A DNA stretch of 42,850 nucleotides, from positions 1-42,850 of the forward strand of contig NZ_JAFCLS010000059.1 in assembly GCF_018131075.1 (NCBI RefSeq), written 5' to 3'. Positions 7,985-15,170 of this stretch are shown one piece after another. The notes below the pieces were generated by a model. The model ran no database searches, had not been told where the DNA came from, and worked only from the letters and a program-made list of their open reading frames with translations. This stretch comes from Bradyrhizobium sp. JYMT SZCCT0428. Lineage in GTDB: Bacteria > Pseudomonadota > Alphaproteobacteria > Rhizobiales > Xanthobacteraceae. Positions within the stretch are counted from its first letter, which is position 1; every line of letters begins with the position of its first letter. Made by a program: the position numbers and the translations under genes.

Positions 7985-9121
7985 ATGGTTACGTACATTG
8001 GAACACTTGGAAACGACAATCACATCGCAACCGAAGATATCCAGTATGGGCTGGATGGAAACGACACACTGGGCCTTTCGACTTTTGGCAATACCGTTCC
8101 GATTTATCTGTACGGAGGCTTAGGAAACGATCAAGTGCTTGGAGCCGGTAGTTCGCAACCCAACCACTTATATGGTGAAGACGGCGACGACATCATCCAA
8201 GGAAGTGGCGGTCAAGGATATATGTATGGTGGCGACGGTAACGACGTAATCAATACCTCTCTTGTGAACTCCGCTACCATTATTGGAGTTTTGGGCTACG
8301 GCGGAAGTGGTGACGACGTCATCACGGGTGGACGCGCATTCGAACACCTGATGGGGGACGACGGCAACGATGTGATCTACGGAATGAAAATGGATGACAC
8401 GTTGGATGGAGGCGGCGGACAAGACATTTTGTATGGGGGCGACGACAACGACATACTGACGGGAAATCTTGGCGACGATCTTATCTACGGAGATATCGGA
8501 AATGATCTTTTGTATGGAGGTCTGGGTAACGACACGCTGAGAGGTGGTGACGGCAACGATACCTTGGTCGGTGATGGCGGCGTCGAAATTGGCGCGCAGG
8601 GGGAAGCGGGTGACGACGTCATTTATCTTGCGTCCGGCGATGGATCGCAAGCTTATGGCGGCTCCGGCAACGACGTCTTGATCGCCACTCAAGGCCGGGT
8701 CATTCTTCAAGGTGACGACGGCAATGATGCGTTGTTTGGAGCCGCAGGCAACGATTACGAATACGGCGGAGCCGGCAACGATATCATGTACGGCGGTGAT
8801 GGTGTCGACGTTCTGCTTGGCGGCGCCGGCAATGACTACTTCGACGGCGGTCAAGGCGTGAACTATTACTTTGGTCAAGGCGGTAGCAACACATTTGTTG
8901 CCAATGACATCGCGAGTGTTCAAGTCGTTCAAGATTGGAATGCTGCCACCGACAGCGTGTTGCTGACCGGCTCCGGCTTCGCATCGTTTGCCGACGTGCT
9001 CTCTCACTTCTATCAGAACGGTGCATACTTCGTGGTTCAGATAGACACTGACACCGCGGTCTGGTTGAACGGTGCGACAGCTGGAGCGTTGACGGCTTCG
9101 AACTTCTCGATCGTGAGTTAA
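7985..9121 (+). CDS. RTX calcium-binding repeat protein, 378 aa
   Basis: The ATG at 7985 follows GGGGAA at 7975-7980. Almost the whole protein, from residue 10 to about 305, is RTX nonapeptide-type repeats (GGxGxDxUx: LYGGLGNDQVLG, MYGGDGNDVIN, LYGGLGNDTLRGGDGNDTL). The last ~70 residues (VQVVQDWNAATDSVLLTGSG, FASFADVL, TAVWLNG) are a divergent version of the C-terminal module of the two other RTX proteins here, presumably the uncleaved secretion signal for an ABC/HlyD/TolC exporter. No enzymatic domain is visible. It lies 84 bases after the muramidase-RTX gene on the same strand, so the two may be cotranscribed; a terminator follows at 9133. It may be a surface or matrix protein. Confidence 0.85.
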   Translation: MVTYIGTLGNDNHIATEDIQYGLDGNDTLGLSTFGNTVPIYLYGGLGNDQVLGAGSSQPNHLYGEDGDDIIQGSGGQGYMYGGDGNDVINTSLVNSATIIGVLGYGGSGDDVITGGRAFEHLMGDDGNDVIYGMKMDDTLDGGGGQDILYGGDDNDILTGNLGDDLIYGDIGNDLLYGGLGNDTLRGGDGNDTLVGDGGVEIGAQGEAGDDVIYLASGDGSQAYGGSGNDVLIATQGRVILQGDDGNDALFGAAGNDYEYGGAGNDIMYGGDGVDVLLGGAGNDYFDGGQGVNYYFGQGGSNTFVANDIASVQVVQDWNAATDSVLLTGSGFASFADVLSHFYQNGAYFVVQIDTDTAVWLNGATAGALTASNFSIVS

Positions 9122-9132
9122 CGGCAAGCAAT

Positions 9133-9167
9133 ACCCGCCGGGGCATGTCCCCGGCGGGGTCTCTCTT
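9133..9167 (+). terminator. Terminator after RTX genes
   Basis: An eleven-base stem (ACCCGCCGGGG, 9133-9143, with CCCCGGCGGGGT, 9149-9160, one bulged G) and a five-base loop start 12 bases after the stop codon of the 378-aa RTX gene. The tail is T-rich (CTCTCTT) rather than a pure T-run. Position and stem strength support termination of the two-gene RTX unit. Confidence 0.7.
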
Positions 9168-9266
9168 GCCCGGTTAGCTAACTTTAACGGTGTGTGAGCG
9201 GCTTCAAAATGGTTTAAGCTTTACGGATTGGCCCCAAGTTTAACGAGTAGAACATGGGTGCCACCG

Positions 9267-9528
9267 ATGGCGACAATTGCAAAGGCGGACGCGGAAGCGC
9301 GCAAGGCTGCCCGCAACCGAGTTCTCGAAACCGGTTTGATCAGGTTCGAACAACTATCCGTGCCTTGCGTCCTTCGCAACTTCTCGGAAGCCGGCGCAGC
9401 CTTAGACGCCGGCCCGTACAGCCTAATCTCCGACCATTTCACTTTGATCGTTGTCGGCAAAAAAGAAATCCTACCCATGCAGCGTCATATGGCGAAAGGG
9501 AACGCGCCTCGGCGTGTCGCTCTGCTGA
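9267..9528 (+). pseudogene. PilZ-domain protein, frameshifted near its end
   Basis: From the ATG at 9267 the frame reads ARNRVLETGLIRFEQLSVPCVLRNFSEAGAALD, then DHFTLIV, the normal first two thirds of a small PilZ domain (c-di-GMP binding; family RxxxR and (D/N)xSxxG motifs, here RNFSEAGA). In the annotated frame it then turns into MQRHMAKGNAPRR. One base over, the sequence is YPCSVIWRKGTRLGVSLC with a stop at 9526-9528, the expected PilZ C-terminus. The switch sits at a six-A run (9459-9464); one A too many explains it. Either slippage, a homopolymer error, or a true mutation. Without correction the frame runs to 9536. Confidence 0.75.
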
Positions 9529-9549
9529 TCGGGTGACCGGCGGCGAACG

Positions 9550-9757
9550 ATGATGCGCTCGACGAGCAGACGATGGACGGCCGCAAAGGATGCCGCGCTG
9601 CGCACCCTCGGGAAAGAGGCGGTCGAGATCGCCTCAGTACTTGACACCGCAGGCAATCTACGCCCGGCTACAGCGTCTTTATCGCAGGCTTGAGGTATCG
9701 CGCGCGGGGGAGCGACTGGGTGACAGCCTCAATTTAGATACTGGCGGATCAGTATGA
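9550..9757 (+). pseudogene. Small Myb/SANT-like DNA-binding protein, frameshifted
   Basis: From 9550 the frame gives RRWTAAKDAALRTLGKEAVEIASVL, which resembles the first half of a small helix-turn-helix protein with a Myb/SANT-like layout (W-TA-D--L--L------IA--L). The second half, TPQAIYARLQRLYRRLEVSR, is in a different frame from about 9644 and ends at 9755-9757. In intact relatives the two parts are continuous ('RTPQAVYARLQRL' after 'IA--L'). A one-base indel near 9642 separates them. It directly follows the broken PilZ gene. The unshifted frame stops at 9691. The bases from 9758 to 9923 hold no gene I can support. Confidence 0.55.
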
Positions 9758-9923
9758 AACGCAACGCATGAGACGATGACTGTCGACAATTGCAAGCGCC
9801 AGCTTCCTTTCCGCCTGTTTTCGCGCCTCCGCCATGATCATGACCGCCCTCAAGTGGGGCGCGTTAAGCTAACAAATCAACCTTACCGCGCGATCAGTGA
9901 GGAGACGTTCTGACGTCCATGCT

Positions 9924-10208
9924 ATGGAATTATTCCAATTCTTCGAGCCCATTGATGACGTCATGGCCAACGACAAGAGCCAAAACGGATCACGAAGCCC
10001 AAAGCTGGGCCTGATTTGCTTTGGTCAATCGAAAATCGATTGTACAATCCTCAGCCTTAGCACGTTTGGAGCAGCGCTCGACGTGGCGTCGTTCAACGAA
10101 AAAATTCCCGACGAGTTCACGCTGCTCGTTTTTGGTGAATATATCGAACGACGATGTGCCATCGTTTGGCGCAGAGACCGTCGGATCGCTGTGGTTTTCA
10201 GCAGATGA
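9924..10208 (+). CDS. PilZ-domain protein
   Basis: A clear, intact PilZ domain: GLICFGQSKIDCTILSLSTFGAALDV, then IPDEFTLLVFGEYIERRCAIVW and RRDRRIAVVF. PilZ domains bind cyclic di-GMP through an N-terminal RxxxR motif; here the corresponding basic residues are poor (SRSPKLGL), so binding may be altered. The start is uncertain: GTG 9897, ATG 9924 (MELFQFFEPIDDV) and ATG 9963 (MANDKSQNG) are in frame, and AGGAG at 9900-9904 is too far from the ATGs to decide. It is the second PilZ gene within a kilobase and lies between two RTX loci, hinting at c-di-GMP control of the exported proteins (inference). Confidence 0.8.
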   Translation: MELFQFFEPIDDVMANDKSQNGSRSPKLGLICFGQSKIDCTILSLSTFGAALDVASFNEKIPDEFTLLVFGEYIERRCAIVWRRDRRIAVVFSR

Positions 10209-10564
10209 ACTGTTCGGAAGCGGTTGCGAAGCTGGGCGACGGCCGAAGCCGCCGCCTCCAGTGTCCGGACCCGCTACGCTTTGACGCGCGCGGAAGCGGC
10301 GATCTTTGCAAACCGTCCTTCGCAATCTGAACATCGCGGCAAAGGCCACCAAGCCGGGAATTTCCGTGTAAAAAGCGGTGGCCTACCGCGGGTGACAAGC
10401 TTCACCGACGACGTCGCGGTTGGTCGGACAACGCGCAGCGCCCCAAAAACATTGTCAAAAAGATTGGCGCTACGGAACAGGCTTTCCGAAAACGCATTTA
10501 TCGAGTACGAGATCAAATATTGCGCTTTCGCGATCTGTAACTATTGCCCATGAGCGTTTAATCG
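10209..10564. other. 356-bp stretch without a supportable gene
   Basis: Frames of up to 109 codons exist on both strands (for example 10224-10553, rightward), but none shows a domain, a ribosome binding site or convincing composition. Short protein-like pieces can be read in more than one frame, which would fit a decayed gene. I assign nothing here. Confidence 0.4.
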
Positions 10565-10783
10565 ATGCCCTTCGAAAGCAAGACTGCTTTTCAACTTCAG
10601 CAGATGATCGCCGAAATGGTTGGCTTTCATCCGGACAACATCGACGTTGTCAGGCTGGGCAACGACGGAGGCTTCAAAGCTATGCTGATCGGCAGCGTGG
10701 GCGCCGTCAGCAGGTCGAGAGCGCAGGCGGACATTGAGAGCGCTTGTCGTCAATTGCGCCTGAAATATCGATTGACCCTTTAA
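10565..10783 (+). CDS. Small conserved hypothetical protein, 72 aa
   Basis: Starts MPFESKTAFQLQQMIAEMVG, then HPDNIDVVRLGNDGGFKAMLIG and RAQADIESACRQLRLKYRLTL. The composition (N-terminal helix, central beta pair with a GDDGGF-like turn, C-terminal helix) is that of a compact soluble protein; I recall similar small proteins in Bradyrhizobium but no function. Its stop codon overlaps the start of the next gene (TAATG at 10781-10785), so the two are probably translationally coupled. Intact. Confidence 0.6.
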   Translation: MPFESKTAFQLQQMIAEMVGFHPDNIDVVRLGNDGGFKAMLIGSVGAVSRSRAQADIESACRQLRLKYRLTL

Positions 10784-11056
10784 TGAACGAAGTCGAACCG
10801 GCGCCGGAACTGCCAGAATACGCAGATCGACCGCGTCAGGTTTCCGACGCGCATACGCAATGCCTTGAACGCAGCCGGCCTGAAGACGATCGGCGAGATA
10901 CGCGAAGCGTCGGACAGAACGCTATTAAGTTTTCAAGATCTAGGCAGGGGGTCGCTCGCCTATCTTCGCAAGACGTTGGACCTATCATCGTCGCGCGGCG
11001 GCGGGCATTTTCCGGCGGCAGGTCGCCCCTTGCGACCCGCCCAGCGTTCGGATTAG
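10783..11056 (+). pseudogene. RNA polymerase alpha-CTD-like small protein, frameshifted
   Basis: The ATG at 10783 opens with MNEVEPAPELPE. After about 10817 the sequence continues in another frame as NTQIDRVRFPTRIRNALN, AAGLKTIGEIREASDRTLL and LGRGSLAYLRKTLDL. This is the helix-hairpin-helix pattern of the RNA polymerase alpha C-terminal domain, found in free-standing form in many rhizobial genomes. A one-base loss around 10817-10820 separates start and body. Unless that is a sequencing error, only a short TTG-started piece (10865) could be made. The C-terminus (SSRGGGHFPAAGRP) is low-complexity. Role probably transcriptional (inference). Confidence 0.65.
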
Positions 11057-11071
11057 GCTGGTGGCGGTACG

Positions 11072-11260
11072 GTGAAATGGTTCAATCCGGTGAAGGGCTT
11101 CGGGTTTATTCAGCCCGACAGCGGCGGCAAGGATGTTTTCGTGCATATTTCGGCCGTCGAGAAGGCGGGCTTAGCACGCTCAACGAAGGCGCGAAGGTCA
11201 GCTAACGAAGAAAAAGAAAACCGCGGTAAGACATCAGCGGAAAATCTCAGGGTTGGATAG
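11072..11260 (+). pseudogene. Cold-shock protein with two compensating frameshifts
   Basis: KWFNPVKGFGFIQPDSGGKD, then VFVHISAVEKAGL is a typical cold-shock domain with RNP1 (KGFGFI) and RNP2 (VFVHI). The family then has a STLNEGAKVSY-like segment. Here the reading frame gives ARSTKARRSAN instead, while the expected STLNEGAKVS is present one frame over (11172-11203). The correct frame returns with EEKENRGKTSAENLRVG. So a base is missing near 11171 and one is extra near 11204. The frame stays open (GTG start at 11072) but 11 residues of a beta strand are scrambled. The start is unusual too: the standard ATG is absent and GTG encodes the Val of TVKWF. Confidence 0.7.
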
Positions 11261-11344
11261 TCGCGAGTACCTTTAAGCGAGATCGATCTATTGGCGCGCG
11301 TCGGGCGAAGCCGCCCGACCGCGACGTTGAAGGAAAGTTTCTTC

Positions 11345-12181
11345 ATGAAATTTTATGGCGGCTCCGGAAACGATACGCTGATTGGTTTGCCTGAAGACGA
11401 TGTGCTAATCGGATTTTCCGGCAACGACTTTGGCTATGGTGGAGCGGGCAGCGATTACATCTATGCAGGCGAGGGCAACGATGTTCTGTCCGGTCAAGGT
11501 GGAAATGACGTATTGCTGGGGGAAGACGGCAACGATTACATAAATGGTGGTGAAGGCGTCAACTATCTGTTCGGCGGCGTCGGCAATGACACCCTGCTAG
11601 GATCGGGCGGAACGACGGCCGCAGACATCAACGTGATGCATGGAGAAGACAGCGGTTTCGACGTCATGTTCGGTGACGTCGGCACCAATTATTTTTATAG
11701 CGGGGCTGGTCTCGACAGCATGTTCGGCGGCGCCGGCTTGAATATTTTCATTTCATCCGGGGGCGCCGACGGGAACCTTGTTTACGGCGGATCGGGCCAA
11801 AACTATGTTTACGGCTCCGATGGCGGCGATTGGGTTATGGGAGGCGCGAGTGTCGACGTATTCGTACTGGGTGCGGGGGTAGATTATATCGTTGGCGGTG
11901 GCGGCGTAGACTACGTCTGGGGCGGTGGTGGCGCCGATCAATATTATATACACGATGTGCATCGAGAAGTATTGGTTATCGAAGACTTCAACAGCGGCGG
12001 TGTCTTCGATGTAATAAACTTTTTTGGAACGTCATTGCACTCATTTGCCGACGTGCAGGCGGCATCGTTTTATGACGCAGGCATTGATACCACGATCATT
12101 ACAGACGCGGCCGGAAATGCTGCTTGGTTGATTGGTATCGCGCCTGACCAATTGAATGCGTCGATGTTTAACTTCACTTAG
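11345..12181 (+). CDS. RTX protein, 278 aa
   Basis: The ATG at 11345 follows AAGGAAAG at 11330-11337; an upstream TTG at 11291 is less likely. Residues 1-210 are RTX-type repeats (FYGGSGNDTLIG, YAGEGNDVLSGQGGNDVLLG). The C-terminal part (VMHGEDSGFDVMFGD, LNIFISSGGADGNLVYGGSG, FNSGGVFDVINFFG, SLHSFADVQAASFYDAG, AWLIG) matches the end of the 1175-aa RTX protein closely, so the two share a duplicated module and probably the same exporter. No signal peptide and no catalytic domain. The gene stands downstream of the small regulatory genes and faces a leftward membrane-protein gene. A short stand-alone RTX protein of this kind could bind calcium at the cell surface. Confidence 0.8.
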   Translation: MKFYGGSGNDTLIGLPEDDVLIGFSGNDFGYGGAGSDYIYAGEGNDVLSGQGGNDVLLGEDGNDYINGGEGVNYLFGGVGNDTLLGSGGTTAADINVMHGEDSGFDVMFGDVGTNYFYSGAGLDSMFGGAGLNIFISSGGADGNLVYGGSGQNYVYGSDGGDWVMGGASVDVFVLGAGVDYIVGGGGVDYVWGGGGADQYYIHDVHREVLVIEDFNSGGVFDVINFFGTSLHSFADVQAASFYDAGIDTTIITDAAGNAAWLIGIAPDQLNASMFNFT

Positions 12182-12266
12182 CAAGAGCGCATTTCGAATG
12201 CGTCGAGATTGAATGTCGACTACGCGGCGGTAGCGTGGGAATAAAAGCCATCAGCGACACTTTCAC

Positions 12267-12578
12267 TCATCGTCGGTTCGCCCGGGCGCGGTGTCGATCG
12301 ATCGCGGCTCCTACAATCCACAACAACAATGCGATAATGATCACGCTGACAGCGAAGAACACCGCGTGATTGCCGTAGTAACCAAACTTATCCGGCATAA
12401 AGATCGAATGTCCCGGGTTGCTGGTGGGGCGGAGCGCGAGGTCGAGCGCCGTAATTGGCATCACGACCAGCATCAGCCCGAGATTGGCAAGTCCGTCCGG
12501 CGGTAGCCGAGCGAAATCAAACCACGCAAGCAGTGCAATTACGAGGTAAAGCGCCGGAAGGACAAGCTTGAATTTCAT
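12267..12578 (-). CDS. Small inner-membrane protein, 103 aa
   Basis: Starts MKFKLVLPALYLVIALLAWF (first transmembrane helix), then LANLGLMLVVMPITALDLAL (second) and HAVFFAVSVIIIALLLWIVG (third), ending in a basic tail (DRHRARANRR). Three predicted membrane segments with the positive tail suggest an integral inner-membrane protein. No family recognised. It lies 26 bases from the broken carboxymuconolactone-decarboxylase-like gene on the same strand and could have been in one unit with it. Confidence 0.65.
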   Translation of the reverse strand: MKFKLVLPALYLVIALLAWFDFARLPPDGLANLGLMLVVMPITALDLALRPTSNPGHSIFMPDKFGYYGNHAVFFAVSVIIIALLLWIVGAAIDRHRARANRR

Positions 12579-12604
12579 CGTCTTGGAAATCTCAGGCCGT
12601 TAGC

Positions 12605-12980
12605 CTACCGAGCCTTCAACGTTTCATCCGCTGCCAAGAAGGATTGGCGCCCAGCTGGGGTGCCGCAGTAGGCCGTGATGTGGACCAGCACTTCCTTGAG
12701 TTCATCGACGCTGACACCGCTGGGCAAGCGCGGCGTTTGTGTAGATGCCGAGTTCCTGAAAGCGGCCTAACCCTGCGAGGATGCCCAAGGTCAAAATGCT
12801 TCTTGATTTCTGGTCTAGGCCCGGCCGGCTCCAAGCGTATCCCCAAGCTAATTCGATAACGGCCCGTTGAAAGGTCATCATGAATTCATCGGAGCCAGCG
12901 ATGTTGGCCTCGACATACTCTTCGCCCAAAACATGCTTTTGAGCTTTCAAACCTTTCTGAAACAATTCGTCGCCAGCCAT
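12605..12980 (-). pseudogene. Carboxymuconolactone decarboxylase-family protein, frameshifted
   Basis: The ATG at 12980 has GGAGGG just before it. The frame reads MAGDELFQKGLKAQKHVLGEEYVEAN, WGYAWSRPGLDQKSRSILTLGIL, LGRFQELGIYTNAAL, the usual gamma-carboxymuconolactone decarboxylase (CMD/AhpD-like) order. It then runs out of frame (AQRCQRR). One base over, the C-terminus is intact: SGVSVDELKEVLVHITAYCG, TPAGRQSFLAADETLK, ending at 12605-12607. An extra base near 12727 is the cause. The intact family acts in aromatic degradation or as alkylhydroperoxidase-like redox enzymes; here the CxxC pair of AhpD is not seen, only the single Cys of ITAYCG, so decarboxylase-like is the better label. The bases 12993-13242 carry nothing recognisable. 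Confidence 0.75.
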
Positions 12981-13242
12981 TGCGCCCTCCATTCCTTTGT
13001 TGATTTAGGACCGAATTTCCTCTGACAGCTTTTGCGATGGGAAATGCTCGCCCCGCTCCCAAAGGTCGCGTATTTGCGCTCCGTCGTCATACGGCCCCAG
13101 CGCGGGGATGGACGCTGAGGCCGTTGTGCGGCGACGCTATCGGCGGTCTAGCGTCGTACCGAGCCTAAGCGCGATGGACCGATTTTCAAATTAATTCGAT
13201 CAGCGCAACGCGCCCGGATGAGTTTTCACAACGTAACTGTGG

Positions 13243-13446
13243 CTAGGGATCGATGGGAAGGGTGCTGGCGGGCCGGTTGCAGACAGCGCAATAGATCACG
13301 TCGCCCAGCGCTGTTTTGACGATTTTGAAGCCCTCAGGCAGGCGCTGAACCGTGTCCACGACATCGTCGCTGGTCATGCTGGCAATGTCGGTCAGTGCGC
13401 AAACGGGGCATCTAACGGCTACTGCCCACCGATGCGATATTTTCAT
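13243..13446 (-). CDS. Small zinc-ribbon-like hypothetical protein, 67 aa
   Basis: MKISHRWAVAVRCPVCALTD opens with one CxxC and CAVCNRP closes with another, separated by about 40 residues, which suggests a treble-clef or zinc-ribbon metal site (inference). The middle (DDVVDTVQRLPEGFKIV, GDVIYCAVC) is beta-rich. Its ATG overlaps the stop codon of the gene at 13443-13976 (ATGA), so the two are translationally coupled. Function unknown. Confidence 0.6.
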   Translation of the reverse strand: MKISHRWAVAVRCPVCALTDIASMTSDDVVDTVQRLPEGFKIVKTALGDVIYCAVCNRPASTLPIDP

Positions 13447-13976
13447 TTTGCAGCGGTCGATGGCTGACGTCGCCTTGCACGGACCGCCCTCACGCGTCGC
13501 CTGCGGCCGACGATGTGCATCGGTAGTGGTGCGGAGGTTGAATACGACGGCAGTTCCACCGCAGGGGCGCTTTTCGGCGCCTCAACAGCCGGGGCGGCTG
13601 CGGCCGGGTTCTCGATTAGGGCTAGCAGCGTCCGGCCGGCCTCAGTGATCTGCCACCCTTGGGCATCCCGGATGACCAGCGACTGGCTGAAGATATCCAA
13701 GCCGGGCGCCCGCGCCAGCAGGCGCTTCGTGCGATCGGTCCATTCCGGGCCGCTGCAAATGAGGATCGCCACCGCGCGTTTCAAGTCGTCGATCGACAAA
13801 CGGCCGCCCGGATGGCCCGCCAACACTTTCAATACCGTGACCTGAAAACTCACGAAGCGCCTCAACGCCGATATATGCGCCAAGGTAGTCCGACTGGATG
13901 GGACGCGTCTACACCTCGCAAAAACATATGGACGATGGAACAGAGCCTGTTTGCGATCGGAACTTGCGGCAACCAC
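13443..13976 (-). CDS. Conserved hypothetical, winged-helix-like
   Basis: The core, from LRRFVSFQVTVLKVLAGHPGGRLS through DDLKRAVAILICSGPEWTDR and DIFSQSLVIRDAQGWQITEAG to RTLLALIE, has the rhythm of a small winged-helix domain (helices, then a WxITxxGRxxL wing and helix seen in many 'predicted transcriptional regulator' proteins). A Pro/Ala-rich linker and a very basic tail (GRRRRVRAVRARRR) follow, which could contact nucleic acid. The N-terminal 40 residues from the ATG at 13976 look untranslated; a TTG or GTG inside (near LAHISALRRF) may be the true start. Coupled to the zinc-ribbon-like gene behind it. Confidence 0.55.
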   Translation of the reverse strand: MVAASSDRKQALFHRPYVFARCRRVPSSRTTLAHISALRRFVSFQVTVLKVLAGHPGGRLSIDDLKRAVAILICSGPEWTDRTKRLLARAPGLDIFSQSLVIRDAQGWQITEAGRTLLALIENPAAAAPAVEAPKSAPAVELPSYSTSAPLPMHIVGRRRRVRAVRARRRQPSTAAK

Positions 13977-14056
13977 GTTATGCCGGGAACATTTACAAGG
14001 CGTCCGCCCGTGACTAAAGGGACGGTCCAGATTACAGGAGTTTTCCCGCTGTGCTA

Positions 14057-14317
14057 ATGGATCGGAAGCTAAGGCTTTGGTCGATGGCCGCGCTGTTCGC
14101 GACGGCGCTCGCGGTCAGCGGCTGCTCGACGTCGATAACGGACCTGCCAAGCGACGCGCCCCAGCGCCCCAAGGAAGCGCGCGGTTATCTTCCCGTGCAC
14201 GATATTCCGCCTGACCGCGGCGAGGCGGCGTTGAAGCCGAAAGAGCAGGAAAAGATCGAGGCCGACCTGATTGCGGCGCGGGACCAACAGGCGGCCGCGG
14301 GCGCCGCCGCCAAGTAA
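14057..14317 (+). CDS. Small lipoprotein
   Basis: MDRKLRLWSMAALFATALAV, then SGCSTS is a lipoprotein signal peptide with lipobox AVSGC; the mature protein would be about 63 residues, anchored through the Cys. The mature part is Pro/Asp-rich at first (DLPSDAPQRPKEARGYLPVHDIPP) and then a charged helix (KPKEQEKIEADLIAARDQQ). I recall close relatives in Bradyrhizobium. A GTG at 14051 is an alternative start. The next gene begins 11 bases later on the same strand, so they probably form one unit. Confidence 0.7.
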   Translation: MDRKLRLWSMAALFATALAVSGCSTSITDLPSDAPQRPKEARGYLPVHDIPPDRGEAALKPKEQEKIEADLIAARDQQAAAGAAAK

Positions 14318-14328
14318 GCGTGGGACCG

Positions 14329-14808
14329 ATGCCGACCCGCGCTGAACGCCTTGCCGACCATTTCATCCGCTGCGCCGGGATCGCTGCGGTTCACGTCGAC
14401 GCGGCCGGCGCGATCGGCGCTGTCGACACGGCGACCATGTTCGACCCGGGCGGCCGCGTCGTTCTGTGCTGCGCCCGCGGCAACCATATCAAGGTCGCCA
14501 CGCTGGCCGCGGCGAGGGCCGCGCTGGGATCGGGGCACGCCGCAGCGCGGGCGGCCGTCCATGCGGCCGCGGCGGAAATGGGCGTCGGACTGACGCCGCT
14601 GTCGACCGTCATCCAGCGGGCGTTTGCGGCCGTCCAAATGGTGGACGACCAGATCGTCGATCTGCAGCAGTCAGGGGGGATCAAGGAACTGAACAAGGAC
14701 TTCAAAGCCGCCCGGACAGCGGGTACGGCCGTGCGCTACGTCGATTTTCTGTTCGAAAAGAAAATGAGCCTGCTGGAAGCGATCGCACGGGCCGGTCATG
14801 GCGGATAG
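14329..14808 (+). CDS. Hypothetical protein, 159 aa
   Basis: An Ala-rich soluble protein (ADHFIRCAGIAAVHVDAAG, MFDPGGRVVLCCARGNHIKVA, SGGIKELNKDFKAARTAGTA, VRYVDFLFEKKMSLLEAIARAG). The last 60 residues are well-formed helices with conserved-looking charged positions. I do not recognise the family; such proteins occur in phage-like regions of rhizobia. It follows the lipoprotein gene and its stop codon touches the 29-nt repeat and the hairpin at 14872. The ATG at 14329 (MPTRAERL) is preferred over the GTG at 14320 because GTGGGA precedes it. Confidence 0.5.
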   Translation: MPTRAERLADHFIRCAGIAAVHVDAAGAIGAVDTATMFDPGGRVVLCCARGNHIKVATLAAARAALGSGHAAARAAVHAAAAEMGVGLTPLSTVIQRAFAAVQMVDDQIVDLQQSGGIKELNKDFKAARTAGTAVRYVDFLFEKKMSLLEAIARAGHGG

Positions 14809-14832
14809 GCGAGGGGCCAGAGAATGCGAATC
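14804..14832 (+). repeat. 29-nt direct repeat, copy 2
   Basis: Second copy of the repeat at 97-125, overlapping the stop codon of the 159-aa gene. Downstream, at 40 bases, comes a perfect hairpin, as also follows copy 1. Confidence 0.5.
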
Positions 14833-14871
14833 ACTCGTCACGGATCAAGGCAAAACGAGCCGAAATGGAAA

Positions 14872-14898
14872 CGGCCCCAGATTTGTATTCTGGGGCCG
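14872..14898. terminator. Perfect GC-rich hairpin, probable terminator
   Basis: CGGCCCCAGA (14872-14881) pairs perfectly with TCTGGGGCCG (14889-14898) around a seven-base loop. It sits about 60 bases after the stop codon of the 159-aa gene. There is no T-run on the right side; read leftward a weak T-rich tail follows. Position fits termination of the lipoprotein/159-aa unit. The bases from 14899 to 15147 carry no gene I can support. Confidence 0.5.
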
Positions 14899-15147
14899 CG
14901 AACCGCCAACTAGGGGTTTTACTTCTCTGGGGGGAAGGTGTTCCGCGAAGCTCATACCTGACTCTCTATTGCTGATATCGTTCCGAAAATTGGTGCTGCC
15001 GCGAAACAACTCGACTTGAAGATGACGCAACTTTTGGGGTGATATTTTCCAGCGCGCGCGGGCAATTTTATTCTTGTGGCCCCTAACGTGGCCCCAAACG
15101 AAATGGGACTTCGGCGCCGTTTTAGCAAACCCGTGTAAGGGATTGAA

Positions 15148-15170
15148 TTTGCTGGCTCCCCCGGGCTGGA
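15148..15170 (-). repeat. Attachment-site copy of tRNA-Asn 3' end
   Basis: Matches the tRNA-Asn 3' end and its immediate flank at 34791-34811 (CTGGCTCCCC, C, GGGCTGGA) except for one inserted C. On the minus strand it reads as the T-stem end, acceptor strand and CCA of the tRNA. No other tRNA part is present, as expected for the distal att site of an integrated element. Confidence 0.6.

Noticed and set aside
8168..9127. Leftward 319-codon frame opposite the RTX gene
   Set aside because: Repetitive Val/Ile/Ala composition mirrors the RTX nonapeptides; no independent evidence.
10224..10553. Rightward 109-codon frame
   Set aside because: No ribosome binding site, no domain and protein-like pieces in several frames; probably decayed DNA.
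4373..12181. A complete type I secretion operon with the RTX genes
   Set aside because: No ABC transporter or HlyD-like gene in the window; TolC at 36311 is in a separate core location.
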